This document shows positions 53,301-63,744 of a DNA stretch of 64,000 bases, in pieces (the first letter of the stretch is position 1; each line of letters opens with the position of its first letter). Both the position numbers and the translations under genes were made by a program. The notes beneath the pieces are model-generated. The model searched no databases and was not told the origin of the DNA. It saw nothing but the letters and a program-made list of their open reading frames with translations. The stretch comes from Romanomermis culicivorax (lineage: Eukaryota > Nematoda > Enoplea > Mermithida > Mermithidae). The DNA lies in contig CAWUHX010000542.1 of the NCBI GenBank assembly GCA_963922205.1, positions 1 through 64,000 on the forward strand, written 5' to 3'.

Positions 53301-55657
53301 ATATCTATTTGGCCAAGTTCATTAGAGTGTATGAATAAATTAATGATTTTAAAATTTTTCAAACATGAAATTCCAGAAATTACGACCATTGAACAGAAAA
53401 TTCGAAACTAATTCTTCAAACAAGTGGTTGGAAAATTGATTTTCCAGTATCGCAACATGTCAATACCCAAAAAAATTTTCCGTCGTTTCAGGCAGGAAAG
53501 ATTAATAGCTTTTTTGGGCTCTCACTTGTCATCATAGACGACTTAACCGTCGATTTCTCATGTAATTCAAAGTCATTATGTTCTTGGATAGTTTGCTGGA
53601 AAATTTTTTCCACAATGCTTGTAGATTAGACTTCGATCAAACTCAAAAATTTCAAATGTTTCCTGAATTTTAATGAATTAACGGCTCTAAAATGTTATTG
53701 AATAAATGTTGAATGACATCTCTTTTTTGATCGATTGCCGTGATGCTCAATATATACATTTCTTGAAAAAATAACCTAGCATTGGAATTTATTCACGTAT
53801 ACTGATATTATAAAATTGGCTTGCAAAAATTTGGAATGGCTTGTAAAATTTGAGGTCAACAAGCCACTTGGCTTGTGACTCGTAGGTCAAAAAAAACCCT
53901 GGAGGTATGCAAATTTTGCTTTGTCTCGTCAATAATATTGAGCTACCGTGATGTGATGTGTAGTATTTTGCAGCGTAGGTGCGTCGATGATGTGTATCAA
54001 TCATCATCTCTAGCATTATATTCGCAATATACCTACCTATGCAGCCTATTGTATACAACAACACAACCAGTGTTTCAACACAAGTGTTGAAAAATATTAT
54101 GTAGTAGGGACTACGGAGTGTGTGTAATGCATCATTCTATTTTCACAGTGTATCTGTCTAATATTATATATGTACATTAACATTACAACTCATTTTAACA
54201 TGTACCCGGGTATACCCGGGTAATGAATAAACGGGTACCCGGGTACGAAATTTTTGTCGTGTGAAGCTCTACTCTGAAACGAACTTTGTCCCTATTTACA
54301 TTGCTATTTTCATGCAAGACTTTGGTTTAGAATGCTGCTTTTAAATGAAAAATTCAGTTTTACAAAGTACCTAATCATGGGTGCTGAAATAGCTGGCACT
54401 GTTAAATCTACTATTGAACAAATGTGACGTGAAGCTCTTTATTATACTTCGTTTTCGAGCAAATTTTTCTCAAGCAGGTGCAAGGTTTTTTTAGCACGGT
54501 GCTAATGAAACTAGAGCCGTGCTAATGGAAACTTTTTGACGTTAGCACGCCTGAAAGGGAGAAATTTTTTAAAAAAGTTCGGGAAGAAAATTGTAAAAAA
54601 TATATCACTGAGTTGTCGTGAAAAATCGAAAATCGTTGTTTTCACAGATAATAACTTCCTCGACATCTTCATTCTTTTCGTCATTTTTCCTTAGTGAACG
54701 ACTGTGGCTTGAATCTGGATTAGCTTTGGCTCTAACCTTTTGGACACTACTGAAGTCATTTGAAAACAGCTTTGACATATGCTGAAGTCTATGTAAATAA
54801 GTAATATTGAGTAGCAACTATAATTGTATGTTTTTTGAAAAAATCAATCGAGAACTTGAGATTGTAGCGCACTTCCAGATACAATGAAAACATGTAAACT
54901 TTGATCCAAACAGAACGTGACTTCAGCGATTTTCAAAAGTTTTACTATCAAACTAGCCACTAAATATTTACTTGCTGGTTGAGTAAGAATGAGCTAATTT
55001 AATTAGAACCAGTTGGAGTCGTATTCTTTTTGAAAGTAATAACATCAAGCATGATTTCATGAATCAATATTACAATAAAAGCAGGTTACTAAAGTTGACT
55101 AAAGTAAAGTACTAAAGTCACACATTAGTATGAAACCAATAAAGTATCATATGTCAACCGTGCTGACGCTAATGGGACTCGTGCTAAAAAAACCTTGGAC
55201 AGGATTCAAGATAAAATTACCGTTCCGAGGCAATTCCTGACTTGATGAACGATGCCTTCATTTTCGGACGATTCAACACGACTGCCCGCCTTGAAAATTG
55301 CGCAAACTCGACTTAACGGGCTATTATTATCTAACGAAACGACTAATAATCCGTTGGGCAACTTTGTCGACTGAAAAATAAAAATGTTTACAATTTACGT
55401 TTACAATTTCCTCAATTACGCAAGATCCGAGCAATAAATATGTTTAGATACACTTCAAAACTACATTCAATTATTCATGAACGTATACAAATTCATTATT
55501 TCTTTTTACTGAAATTAGAGAATTATGGAATTGACGAACATAAAAGAACCTTGATGGGATAAGACGCTGGCAACCGGCTGACGAAAGATTCTTCCTTGAG
55601 CATCGCTTGTTGCAAACACCTGCTGCTGGTAACGAAAGTCCTTTTAGCACAATGCAT
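47304..55657 (-). CDS. UQCRC2: Cytochrome b-c1 complex core protein 2 (UQCRC2), complete, 8 exons
   Basis: Exons in coding order: 55657-55550, 55370-55221, 51094-50973, 50911-50784, 50481-50151, 49016-48878, 47887-47576, 47396-47304; 460 residues (human 453). The N-terminus is a mitochondrial targeting sequence (MHCAKRTFVTSSRCLQQAML). Landmarks of core 2 are TKLPNGLLVVSLDNNSPLSR, FKAGSRVE, LHKAAYRQSPLSRSLY, ALVGLGVDHELLLKYA, the glycine-rich YGGGEMRKERGGE, NYTDSGLCGVQYV, AAKAKTNFQVLSALDD and KLSMVAIGNLDKTPYLDEL. It is an M16 peptidase-fold subunit of respiratory complex III facing the matrix. The HxxEH zinc motif is absent, as usual for core 2. Intron 2 (4.1 kb) holds nested elements. An acceptor-like TTTCAG is 17 bases before the ATG. 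Confidence 0.95.
51930..52120. repeat. 24-base G run plus GGCTAGCC word cluster
   Basis: A run of about 24 G at 51947-51970 is followed by GTATGGCTAGCCATTGGGCG, a C run and GTCATATGGTAGCC. The sequence then matches the 38090-38170 region (GACCAAAAGTATGGGAGT, inverted). It lies in UQCRC2 intron 2. Confidence 0.6.
52637..54271. mobile_element. hAT-type element, perfect 8-bp duplication, TACCCGGGTA words
   Basis: Ends TAGAGCTTCACAC (left) and GTGTGAAGCTCTA (right), flanked by CTCTGAAA at 52629-52636 and 54272-54279. The subterminal word is the palindrome TACCCGGGTA, repeated about seven times on the left (52650-52748) and four on the right (54202-54248). A second element (52795-53903) is inserted inside it. 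It has no transposase. It lies in UQCRC2 intron 2. Confidence 0.92.
52795..53903. mobile_element. Nested MITE with GGCTTGT words and the CCGGCG core
   Basis: Left: TAGTTTTTTTAGCC, then ACAAGCCATGGCTTGTTGG, ATGGCTTGTAG, CAACAAGC, ATGGCTTGTCAG. Right: TTGGCTTGCAAAAA, ATGGCTTGTAAAA, CAACAAGCCACTTGGCTTGT, ending GGTCAAAAAAAACCCTGGA. Flanks TGTATGCA and GGTATGCA agree at seven of eight positions, a plausible target duplication. From 52915 to 53695 the interior is the core of the CCACATGTGG family, with hairpins at 52972-52988 and near 53480. Same core, different ends. Confidence 0.82.
54481..55197. mobile_element. 717-bp MITE with TTAGCAC/GTGCTAA words
   Basis: Starts CAAGGTTTTTTTAGCACGG and ends CGTGCTAAAAAAACCTTG. 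Further words are GGTGCTAATGAAAC, CCGTGCTAATGGAAAC and GTTAGCACG on the left, and CGTGCTGACGCTAATGG on the right. The flanks share only CAGG (AGCAGGTG, GACAGGAT). It lies in UQCRC2 intron 2, 24 bp from exon 2. Confidence 0.75.
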
Positions 55658-56740
55658 GGTTATTTACTGATGGTCTGAAACATTAAATGAGTAAACGGAC
55701 GTTGACGAATTACGCTGTGTAATGCTAAACACCGTTTTTTCTTAAGTAAGGTAATTTTAAAGGGAAATAAGACTTTGATCGCTTGCTTCAATTTGCTTCT
55801 CATTTCAATGAATATCATAACTATTTAACTGTTAGGTTGGATCTGTTGTTCAGTATCCGGATCCGACGATTGTAGCTTCCTACATCCGGATCCGATGAAG
55901 CAATTTTTTTTCAAAATCCGCATGCGATTCCGTCAGAAAAAAGGACCCGTCTCATCCCTAGTAAACACTATTAATGTCGTCAATTCAGGTAATAGTTAAA
56001 TAGTTCGTATTCAGGAACAGATGAGCCAAAAAATACTACACATCGGAAAAAGGCAGGAGTAGATTTAGAATCAGCATTCCTTTTTCGATCAGGAAATCTG
56101 AGGTTCGTATGGTTCAGTGAGATGTGTACAATCTAATCCACGCCAAATGAGAAAACCCGCTCCGAAAAGTTTCAGAACTATCAGCGGAATTTGAAATTTT
56201 TGGCTACATAAAACCATGATATTGCAACGAAATGCGGGCGATATTCGAAATCGCAACGCTGTGTTGAAGACAATAGATTATTGAAGATTCGCAACGGAAA
56301 TCGGTTGCTTGTTTATGTAATCAAGCGGAATATTTTTCATTTCATTATTACTGTAGCAAGGCTGCAACGAATTTTGATTTCTTCGCACTGCGGATAAATG
56401 TACATGCTGTAGCTATTTTTTGCGTTTCAGCCTCTAAAATGCCTAAAAATCAGGAAAATTGAATCATCAACCACTCAAAAAGTTTGTGCCAATTGACATA
56501 AACGCTCAAATTTTTTTGTGTTGTTCCAAATTTTTCTGAGCCAAAAACCATATTTCGGCACGAAAAAACACTTGCTGGCAGCGTTTTCTTGTACGAGACA
56601 AACATTTTTGGCTCCGTACGAATTTTTTTTTTTGATAATTCTTGTACAAAGTACAAAGAGATTTTATCGACACAATCTGGTCAGAAAACGCTTCTGCAGG
56701 CTCTAGTATCAGAAAACACCAAAAAATTTGCCGGGGCCCG
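55658..56740. other. Upstream of UQCRC2; no gene, word clusters only
   Basis: The palindromic phrase ATCCGGATCCGA is doubled at 55855-55900. From 56470 to 56660 are words of the type TTTGTGCCA, GGCACGAAAAAACAC, TTGTACGAGACAAAC and TTGTACAAAG, resembling the end-words at 24020 and 61690. No reading frame is convincing. Confidence 0.4.
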
Positions 56741-56759
56741 CGCAGGATTTTAGTTTATA

Positions 56760-57720
56760 ATTCTTATGCTATTTTATTCAAGTATGTTAATGAAGTCAAA
56801 AACAATGAATTAACACAAAAATGCATGTTTAATATTACACAAATATAAATATTGGGTTACATACGTGAAAGACGTACTCAGCTAGCGCAAAGGCTTATAG
56901 CTCTTAAACTTGCGCCCCATTAAAAAATCGTTGAAGTCCACTCGTTTTATTTCATTTTTAAATTTTACGAAAGCACTGATAATTTCAATATCCGGACGTA
57001 AAACGTTCCAAATCCTGGCACATCTGTTTGAAAAATCGTTGTACCTGCAGTTCAATTTACATTTTTCAATCACAAAATTATCTTGCTCAGAAGCTCTAGT
57101 ATTTGTTGAACGAAAAATCTCTACATGGTAAAGCCTGATTATTTACAATTTTATACATTGAACATAAGTCGATGTGTATTCTCTTTGTTCTTAACTGTTC
57201 TAAATTAAGGTGTTTCAAGAGATCTTCATATCCAAAATTTTTTTTTGGTAAAATGGCGTTGAAATTTTCCGAGTCTATTAATCAGAAATGTGATAAGGAT
57301 CCTAAACAGCAGAGCAGTACTGAAGGATAGTTCTAACATAAGTTTTAAATGCTTTAACTAATAGGCAGATATTTTTGCAGGAGAACGCTTCACGCAATAT
57401 ACTGGAAATCTTAATTGCACAAGATAAATCATTGCTAATGTAAACGCCAAGATCGTTTACAGCTGAGTCAAAATCAATTACAATTTTAATTCTTAATACA
57501 GATTGGTTTCAAGATTGTTATGGCCTATTGTATACAGGACACAACACTTAGAATATGAAATATTCAGCTGCCATTTCGTATCCCATTGAGGAGTAGTATT
57601 TAAGTCAGATTGTAGTTGAGTAGATTTGTCAGATGTGTTAAATATTTTGACGTCATCAGCAATTTGAATAATATTATCTATGCTTAATGTTATTGATACA
57701 TTAATATCATTAATAAACAA
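56760..57720 (-). pseudogene. LINE fragment C: broken reverse transcriptase C-terminal part
   Basis: On the minus strand from about 57720: FINDINVSI, then IQIADDVKIF (a YADD-type catalytic box with its surroundings), LQSDLNTTPQWDTKWQLN, and, after frame changes, DLGVYISNDL, ...YVRTILQYCSAV and a C-terminal RCARIWNVLRPDIE...FVKFKNEI. This is the order of a CR1/Jockey-type ORF2 from motif C to the end. Several stop codons and frameshifts are present. It starts exactly where fragment B's 3' tail ends. Confidence 0.7.
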
Positions 57721-59119
57721 TAAGATAAGATAAGATAATTTATCAATTACGAAAGTTAATATTAATACAATAAACGGAAAAGTGTAACGGCTAAATAATA
57801 TTGGCAAATTAAGTTACACCTCATCAAAAAAGTCAAAACGCATTTTTCTTATTTTGCTTGAAAAAATTTTTACACTACTCGAGGACACCGTATCTTCAAC
57901 CAGAGAATTTCATGCTTTAATAACACGATTACAAAAGTCATATTTGAAAACATCACGATGAAATTTATAAAGCTCTAAGTTGGACGAATTTTTTGCACGA
58001 TTGTTATTGTGAACGTACATAAGGGAAAAATTGTTGAAAGGATGAAATATTACAGCGTATATTATAGGCTTGAACAAGGTCAAAGCGATGAAATTGAAGA
58101 TCAAGAGGTTCAAGGTAGGTGTGATATATTGTTGTTAGATCTGAATAATTTTTTTGTAAATCTCTGCTGAACATTTTCAATTTCGTTGATATCAGATGGT
58201 AAGTTTGGATTCCATACAACTGTAGAATATTCAAGTATAAGACGAACATATGTGATAAAAGCCTTTGTTAATGAATTTTTATCTCTGGATGTGAAGCTGT
58301 GCAGTATTAGGTTTGCAATCCGTGAGCCTTTCTTAAGCAGGGTAGCACACTGAGCAGTTTGTGAGAGATTGCCAGTAATTTTGATTCCAAGATCAATTTC
58401 CAGACAATCGATTTTGCATTAACCATTCAATTACTTTATTCAAATCATTTTGCAGTTGACCACAGATTACTGCTTTGTTAAAAACTTTTATATCGTCAGC
58501 AAAAAGTACAAGATCACTTTGATCCGGGATACACAAATCATTTATAAACATCAAAAAGAGAATAGGACTAAGAACACTTCCATGTGGTACACCACTTGTA
58601 ACAGGCAGATATCTAGATATTTCCGAACCTACTTTGACTGCTTGATATCTTGGGCTCAGAAAATCCATGATCCATTTTTGGCCTATAATGGGTACTCTAA
58701 AACCGTTTAATTTTTTCAATAATAGATCATGGGGAACAGCATCAAAAGCTTTGCTGAAATCAATATAGATAATATCTAATGATATATTTTCATCAAGTGA
58801 ACGAGCCCATATATTCCTTCCTACAGTATAATAGTCGTAGAGAAAATGATTTACTCTTCTTAAAACCATATTGTTTACTAGACAACAGGTTCGATATTTC
58901 AAGATAATGCATGAGGTTTTGATTTATGATTTTTTCATCACTTTGCAGGCGCCATAACACAGCGGAACAGGTCTATAATTTTCGATGACAATTGGGTCAT
59001 CTTTCTTATATATCGGCACTAACATTCCTACAGCTTTCTGCCACAGCTCAGATCCTGTTTTATAAGGAATTTGAAAAATTGTAGATAACTGTTCAGCGAG
59101 AACTGGGTATAGTTTCTTG
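57721..59119 (-). pseudogene. LINE fragment B: CR1/Jockey-like reverse transcriptase with 3' tail
   Basis: Begins inside the RT fingers (ELWQKAVGMLVPIYKKDDP, ENYRP), then, in one open stretch at 58902-58393, IIYIDFSKAFDAVPHDLLL, SGVPHGSVLSPILFLMFIND and LVLFADDIKVF, followed by a broken C-terminal region. The expected Trp of the WNSL box near 57914 is a TGA. The 3' end is a (TTATC)n tail at 57721-57738, as LINEs of this group have. There is no 5' part; fragment A's tail abuts it. Confidence 0.82.
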
Positions 59120-61010
59120 ATAATATAATAATAATAATAAGTTTATTACGTCTAAATATGAGGCAAAATAGTTTAAATAAATTAAGCGAACATATAAAAT
59201 AAACGAATCTAAATTTCAGTAAATAAAGAACATAAACGCAATAGGGTACACAGGTTACAAATGCAACATCTAATGCATACTCCCCATGAATTTCATATTT
59301 GTAGGAACTTAAGTTTATCCTGAAATGAGTGCAAACTAGAGGGATTAACAACTTCACCTGGTAAAGAATTCCAAGTACTGATATAATTAAAAATCAAATT
59401 CAAAAGTTGAACTGTGAGCAAAATTTTAATTTAGTTTAAAATTGTGTATCTGGCGAGTCACATTGACATTTAAAGAAAAATATTTATCAAAATCTAGGCG
59501 TCATTTATCAGGTATTATGTTAAACATCATAGAAAGCGCAAAGGGCAAGGTGCAATCTACGAGTCTTAAGTTTTTGTGATTTCATCTCCTCAAGTCTTTT
59601 GATCTGAAGCCCATTACTCTTTCAGTGAATTTTCTCTAAATATCTTTCTAATATTAGACGTCAGTAGCAAAATGAGGGTTCCATACTGTTGTACAAGATT
59701 CCAAAATTGGGCGGATATATGTAACAAAAGCTCTAGTAAGGTTTCTTTTATTTCTAGAAAAGAAAGATTTTAAAATCGATGAAGAACGGAAGTAAGCCTT
59801 CTTTGCCATAGAACGATAATGTTCCCTGAATTTAAGATCAGGATTAATCAGGATACCTAAATCTTTAACGTAGTTGTCACAGACAGGCACATTTTTTCCA
59901 CCCATAACATATCGAATCTGAGGATTATTGTATCCCAGGTACAAAATACAACTTTTAGATACTGAAATTTCCAATTGCCAAGCAATAGACCAAATTTCAA
60001 TTTTTAATTAAATTTTTCCAATTAAACTTGGGTAAGTTAAAATCTCCTAGAATCAGGGAAAGTCTGGCGCTTTTACCCATGATCTCAATAAATTCACAAA
60101 GCTTAATATCATCTACTACACTTTGAGAAGGTGGACGATGGACAAGAACAAAACGGGAATGCTTAAATATACCTAAGAGGTCAAGAACAAGAGTTTCACA
60201 CAGTAAATTAAACCCAGAAATATTTAACCTAATTAAAGTGAGGGATTTCTTAGCAAATATGGCAACACCGCCACCTTTTTTATCAAGTCGATCAGAACGA
60301 AAAATCTTGTAACTCAGACAAATTGCAGAGAATACCGTCATTTATATTATTATTTTAACCATGTCTGTACAAAAAATTGAACCAAAATCATAACTACCCA
60401 AAAGAAAATGTAACTCCTTTAGTTTGCACCCTAAGCTTCTACAATTAGGGGTATCGTTCGTGGCTGATAACAAATTGGGGAAATTTTACCTAATTTATAT
60501 GATCAGTAACCTGCTTCTTAAAAACAATTCGTTCATTAACATAATCGATTCTTAAATTTTGTTCATCATTCGCGAGACGATGCTTGAGCTCTTGAACCAA
60601 GTTGCGGCGCTTCTGCCTCCGTAGAAATGACAAGTCGGGATGTGCAAATAGATTAATCAAGAAAGGTTTGCCGCGTTTATGTTAATGTGCAAATAGATTA
60701 ATCAAGAAAGGTTTGCCGCGTTTATGTTTAATTAATTACATAATTGATAAGTTTAATGAATGAAAATTTAGTTGGAGAATTAGAACATATGATTTTTAAA
60801 AAATGAGGTTAATCAGGTAATTCAGGGCCGTCCCTGAAAACACGTACAATATCAAGATCTTTAATGCTGATATCACGAGTATCACAGCCATAAGTGTCAA
60901 TTAATTCCCGTACTGATCGAAAAATTGTGCCAACAATATCAATTTTTCTATTCGAATCAAACACCAAAAAGAAAACTTTCGGTTCCCCATACCACTGAAT
61001 GAACAGAGGA
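59120..61010 (-). pseudogene. LINE fragment A: ORF1 remnants, endonuclease, RT C-terminus, (TTA)n tail
   Basis: In order on the minus strand: ORF1-like pieces at 61010-60825 (KVFFLVFDSNRKIDIVG) and about 60665-60482 (HPDLSFLRRQKRRNLVQELK), the apurinic-type endonuclease at 60341-59997 (RSDRLDKKGGGVAIFAKKS, LILGDFNLPKFNW), then directly the RT C-terminal part at 59974-59654 (SVSKSCILYLGYNN, RPILESCTTVWNP) and the closing STWNSLPGEVVNPSSLHSFQ near 59380-59293. The reverse transcriptase core is missing, so the copy has a large internal deletion. A 42-bp duplication lies at 60636-60727. The tail is (TTA)n at 59120-59140. Confidence 0.82.
60636..60727. repeat. Tandem duplication of ~42 bp within LINE fragment A
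   Basis: The unit TGCAAATAGATTAATCAAGA followed by AAGGTTTGCCGCGTTTATGTT occurs twice in a row in the ORF1 region. Confidence 0.9.
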
Positions 61011-61244
61011 AGTTAAAAATTTTTATTCATTCACCAGTCATTGAAAATCTCAAAGTCTATTGCGATTAATACAAATGAACTATTCGAATAGAATTCACTC
61101 GCGTTAAAGACAAATAAAAGTAGTTACTTAGTACTATAAAGTGAAGGGGTGCGACTTTGATCGGGGACGACTTTGTTCAGGGTTTGCTGAATGATAACTA
61201 GCAAACTCTGATCGAAGTCGCCCTATTATACAATACCTGTAAGA

Positions 61245-61410
61245 GTTTCGACCAGTTGGGGGGGGGGGGGTAAACAAGAAATTTTGGGGGAGGGGGGTCG
61301 AAATTTTTCCCCAAAAAGGCCCATTTTTGCCAATTTTTTCAAGTCTGATGGGGGGTTGGCTATATGGTTGGCCAAGTTGGGGGAGTCCCCCAACCCCCCC
61401 CCCCCCAATT
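61245..61410. repeat. G-run word cluster related to 20680-20790
   Basis: Shares TTTCGACCAGTTGGGG, GTCGAAATTTTTCCC and GGTTGGCCAAGTT with the earlier cluster. The left side has G runs and the right a C run (CCCCCAACCCCCCC), so the ends are inverted and this may be a very short complete element of about 160 bp. Confidence 0.55.
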
Positions 61411-61589
61411 ACAGGTTTGCTAGGATTAGTGGCTAAATTCTATGTTTGACGAATACGTAAAATATAATAATTTGATTTCGGAATTGTGATGTATAAGTAC
61501 AATGATATTGCTGAAAATTTAGAATGGAATGTAGGAAAATTTAGGGGGAGAATTACCCCCTTCCCCCTCTAAATACGGACCTGCTTACT

Positions 61590-62483
61590 TATTGACTCGG
61601 CGCGGACGGAGCGCCGAGGAAACGTTTTCAGCCACTAAAGTGATCAAAACTCAAGGAAGGACCAGTCGAAAAATTTGTGACAACTTGCACAAACGCTCTA
61701 AAGTTTTTGTGCCACTCCGTTTTTCTTGCAAAAACTATATTTTTTTGTGCCAAAAACCATGCTTTGGCTGGCACCAGGGTTTTTTTTGCACAGACCAGAT
61801 TGCAATGTGCAACTTGTGGAAAAATTTTGGTTGCACAGATGTAAATTTTTGGTTGCTCACTCTAAAATCGATAAATTTGCTTAAATTTATCGGAAAAACC
61901 ATTGCAAACTGTTTTCTCGACATTTCATTCGATCCGCGTCGGTTTTAGGCATTTAAAATCCAATTTTTTGAGTTTTGGAGACCAAATGAAAAAGTTAATA
62001 TGACTAGACAAGAGTAATTAGTTCGGCGCGTAGCGCCGAAAATTTTTTCGGGATTTCAATATTATGGAACGCTGGAAAATTAATCTTTTCACCTTTTATT
62101 TCCCAGACAGAAGGTTTGATTTCTCGGTGAATTTAATGAATTTTCAGTGGGACAAACTGAAATCCAAAAACTAGGAAAGCGGCTTTCAACCGCCAAAAAT
62201 TTCTGGCATTGTCTTACACTCAAAATGTTTTAATCACATGAAAGTAAAAATTCAAATTTTTTGTGAAGATCGCAAAAATTTTTGGGAAAATTATCGAGAA
62301 AAATGCTGGTTTTCATCAACTTCGTCAAAAAAAATAACAGGATCAAACATTTAACCATAATATGATGATAATTAGAACCTTTAAGCACTAACTAGAATGA
62401 CCTTTTCTAACCTCGCACTAGTATAATATATAGGAAATTATAAATGAATCGAAAACCCGGCGCGAAGCGTCGGAAAATTTTCT
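61590..62483. mobile_element. Composite: GTGCCA-word end plus truncated TGCACAG-word MITE
   Basis: A CGGCGCGGACGGAGCGCCG hairpin near 61599 is followed by TTTTTGTGCCAC and TTTTTTTGTGCCAAAAACC words (61680-61765). At 61767 a CAGGGTTTTTTTTGCACAG terminus starts a copy of the 22589-23419 family (GCAATGTGCAACTTGTGG, GGTTGCTCACTCTAAAATC). It has hairpins near 62022 and 62458 and is cut off at 62483 before its right end. Confidence 0.65.
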
Positions 62484-62683
62484 AATGATGATTATTAAAG
62501 TTATAACCGGCGCGAAGCGCTGGAAAATTTTGAGATTTGCACCTCCTAAAATGCACCAAAATGCATCTTTTCAATATGAAAACCCCAAATTTTTCTTCCA
62601 CATTTGTGGAAAGACCTCAAAAATTTTTTCCACATTCCAGATTTTTTTCCACATTATAGTGCAAATGTGGAAAGAAACAGTGT
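62484..62683. mobile_element. Right end of a CCACATTTGTGG/CCGGCG-core element
   Basis: Hairpin CCGGCGCGAAGCGCTGG (62507-62523), then CACCAAAATGCATC, TTCCACATTTGTGGAAAG, TTTTTCCACATTATAGTGCA and the terminal GGAAAGAAACAGTG. It equals the start of the inverted copy at 20781. The left part is missing. Confidence 0.65.
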
Positions 62684-62760
62684 CAACAAGTATCTACTGT
62701 GCGCTTTAAATTTAGCTTTGACGCAAGAAAAATAGGAAACGCAAGATGCTTACAAAATAG

Positions 62761-63744
62761 CAGGGTTGGCAAGGCTTTGGTTTTTTAAAAAAACCAAAAA
62801 AATTGGAAAATCTCTGGTTTTTTGGTTTTTTTATAAAATCATTGGGAAAGTGTTTTTCCACATTAGTCGATCTTCTAGGCATGTATTGGTGTCTATCTAA
62901 ATCAACAAAACTATTAATCGAGTTGAACTAACTTCACTACAAAGTAGAAAAAAGTCGTATTTTTATGATACATTTCGTACTCAAAAGATGTAATATAAAT
63001 CAATCGATATCCTTTGTATCCATCTTGCAACCACACATTTAGTACATGAGTCAACTTTGCTATAATTTGCTCACAAAAAGTAGACACTAAATCTTTTGTG
63101 GAGTGTACTCCGACCATACGGGGTGACATCCATTGATCCATATCATCATCAAAATGTTATACAACATGATTGAGTTTTATAACTGATTTTATTGTTACGG
63201 TAAGCTTTTTAATTTTCTTAGCTCGAAATTTCAAAATATAAATGACACAACAATAATAAAATTTTATACAGATCAGTTAAGCATACTGTAGGTTAGCAAA
63301 GAGAAGAGTTTTTGAGTGGCTCATTTTTATGTGACTTGACGTCTCTATCAAGTAGAAAGAATCGTGCAAAAATATGTATATCTATCATGCAAGCGAGAAT
63401 AGCATATATAATGAGACCTGTTTGCTGTAGTTATAGCTCGCAGACAGGTTTGAAAAGCAAAAATTTAGAAACATCTGAAATGTCTATGTGTGACCTTCAA
63501 CTGCAGTTTGTAATATCAATAACATATGTAATAATCTATCAATTTTTAAAGATTAATACTTCTAGCTGCCATTTTACGGCTCCCTAACTAGTCTTAGATG
63601 ATACAGGGAGCTTCCAGCAGTTTTTTACATAGTAATTTTGATGTACCAAACATTCTGAAGAATTAAATCAGAAAAAAAACCATTAAAAAACCATAGAAAA
63701 ACCAAAAATTCGAAATTTCAAAAGTTTGGTTTTTGCCAACCCTG
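62761..63744. mobile_element. MITE with CAGGGTTGGCAA ends (copy 2, 984 bp)
   Basis: Starts CAGGGTTGGCAAGGCTTTGG and ends GGTTTTTGCCAACCCTG. Nearly identical to 19365-20676 over its whole length except for one gap of about 330 bp, so one of the two was changed by a single insertion or deletion. Flanks CAAAATAG and CTTAAAAT do not form an exact duplication. It encodes no protein. Confidence 0.82.
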
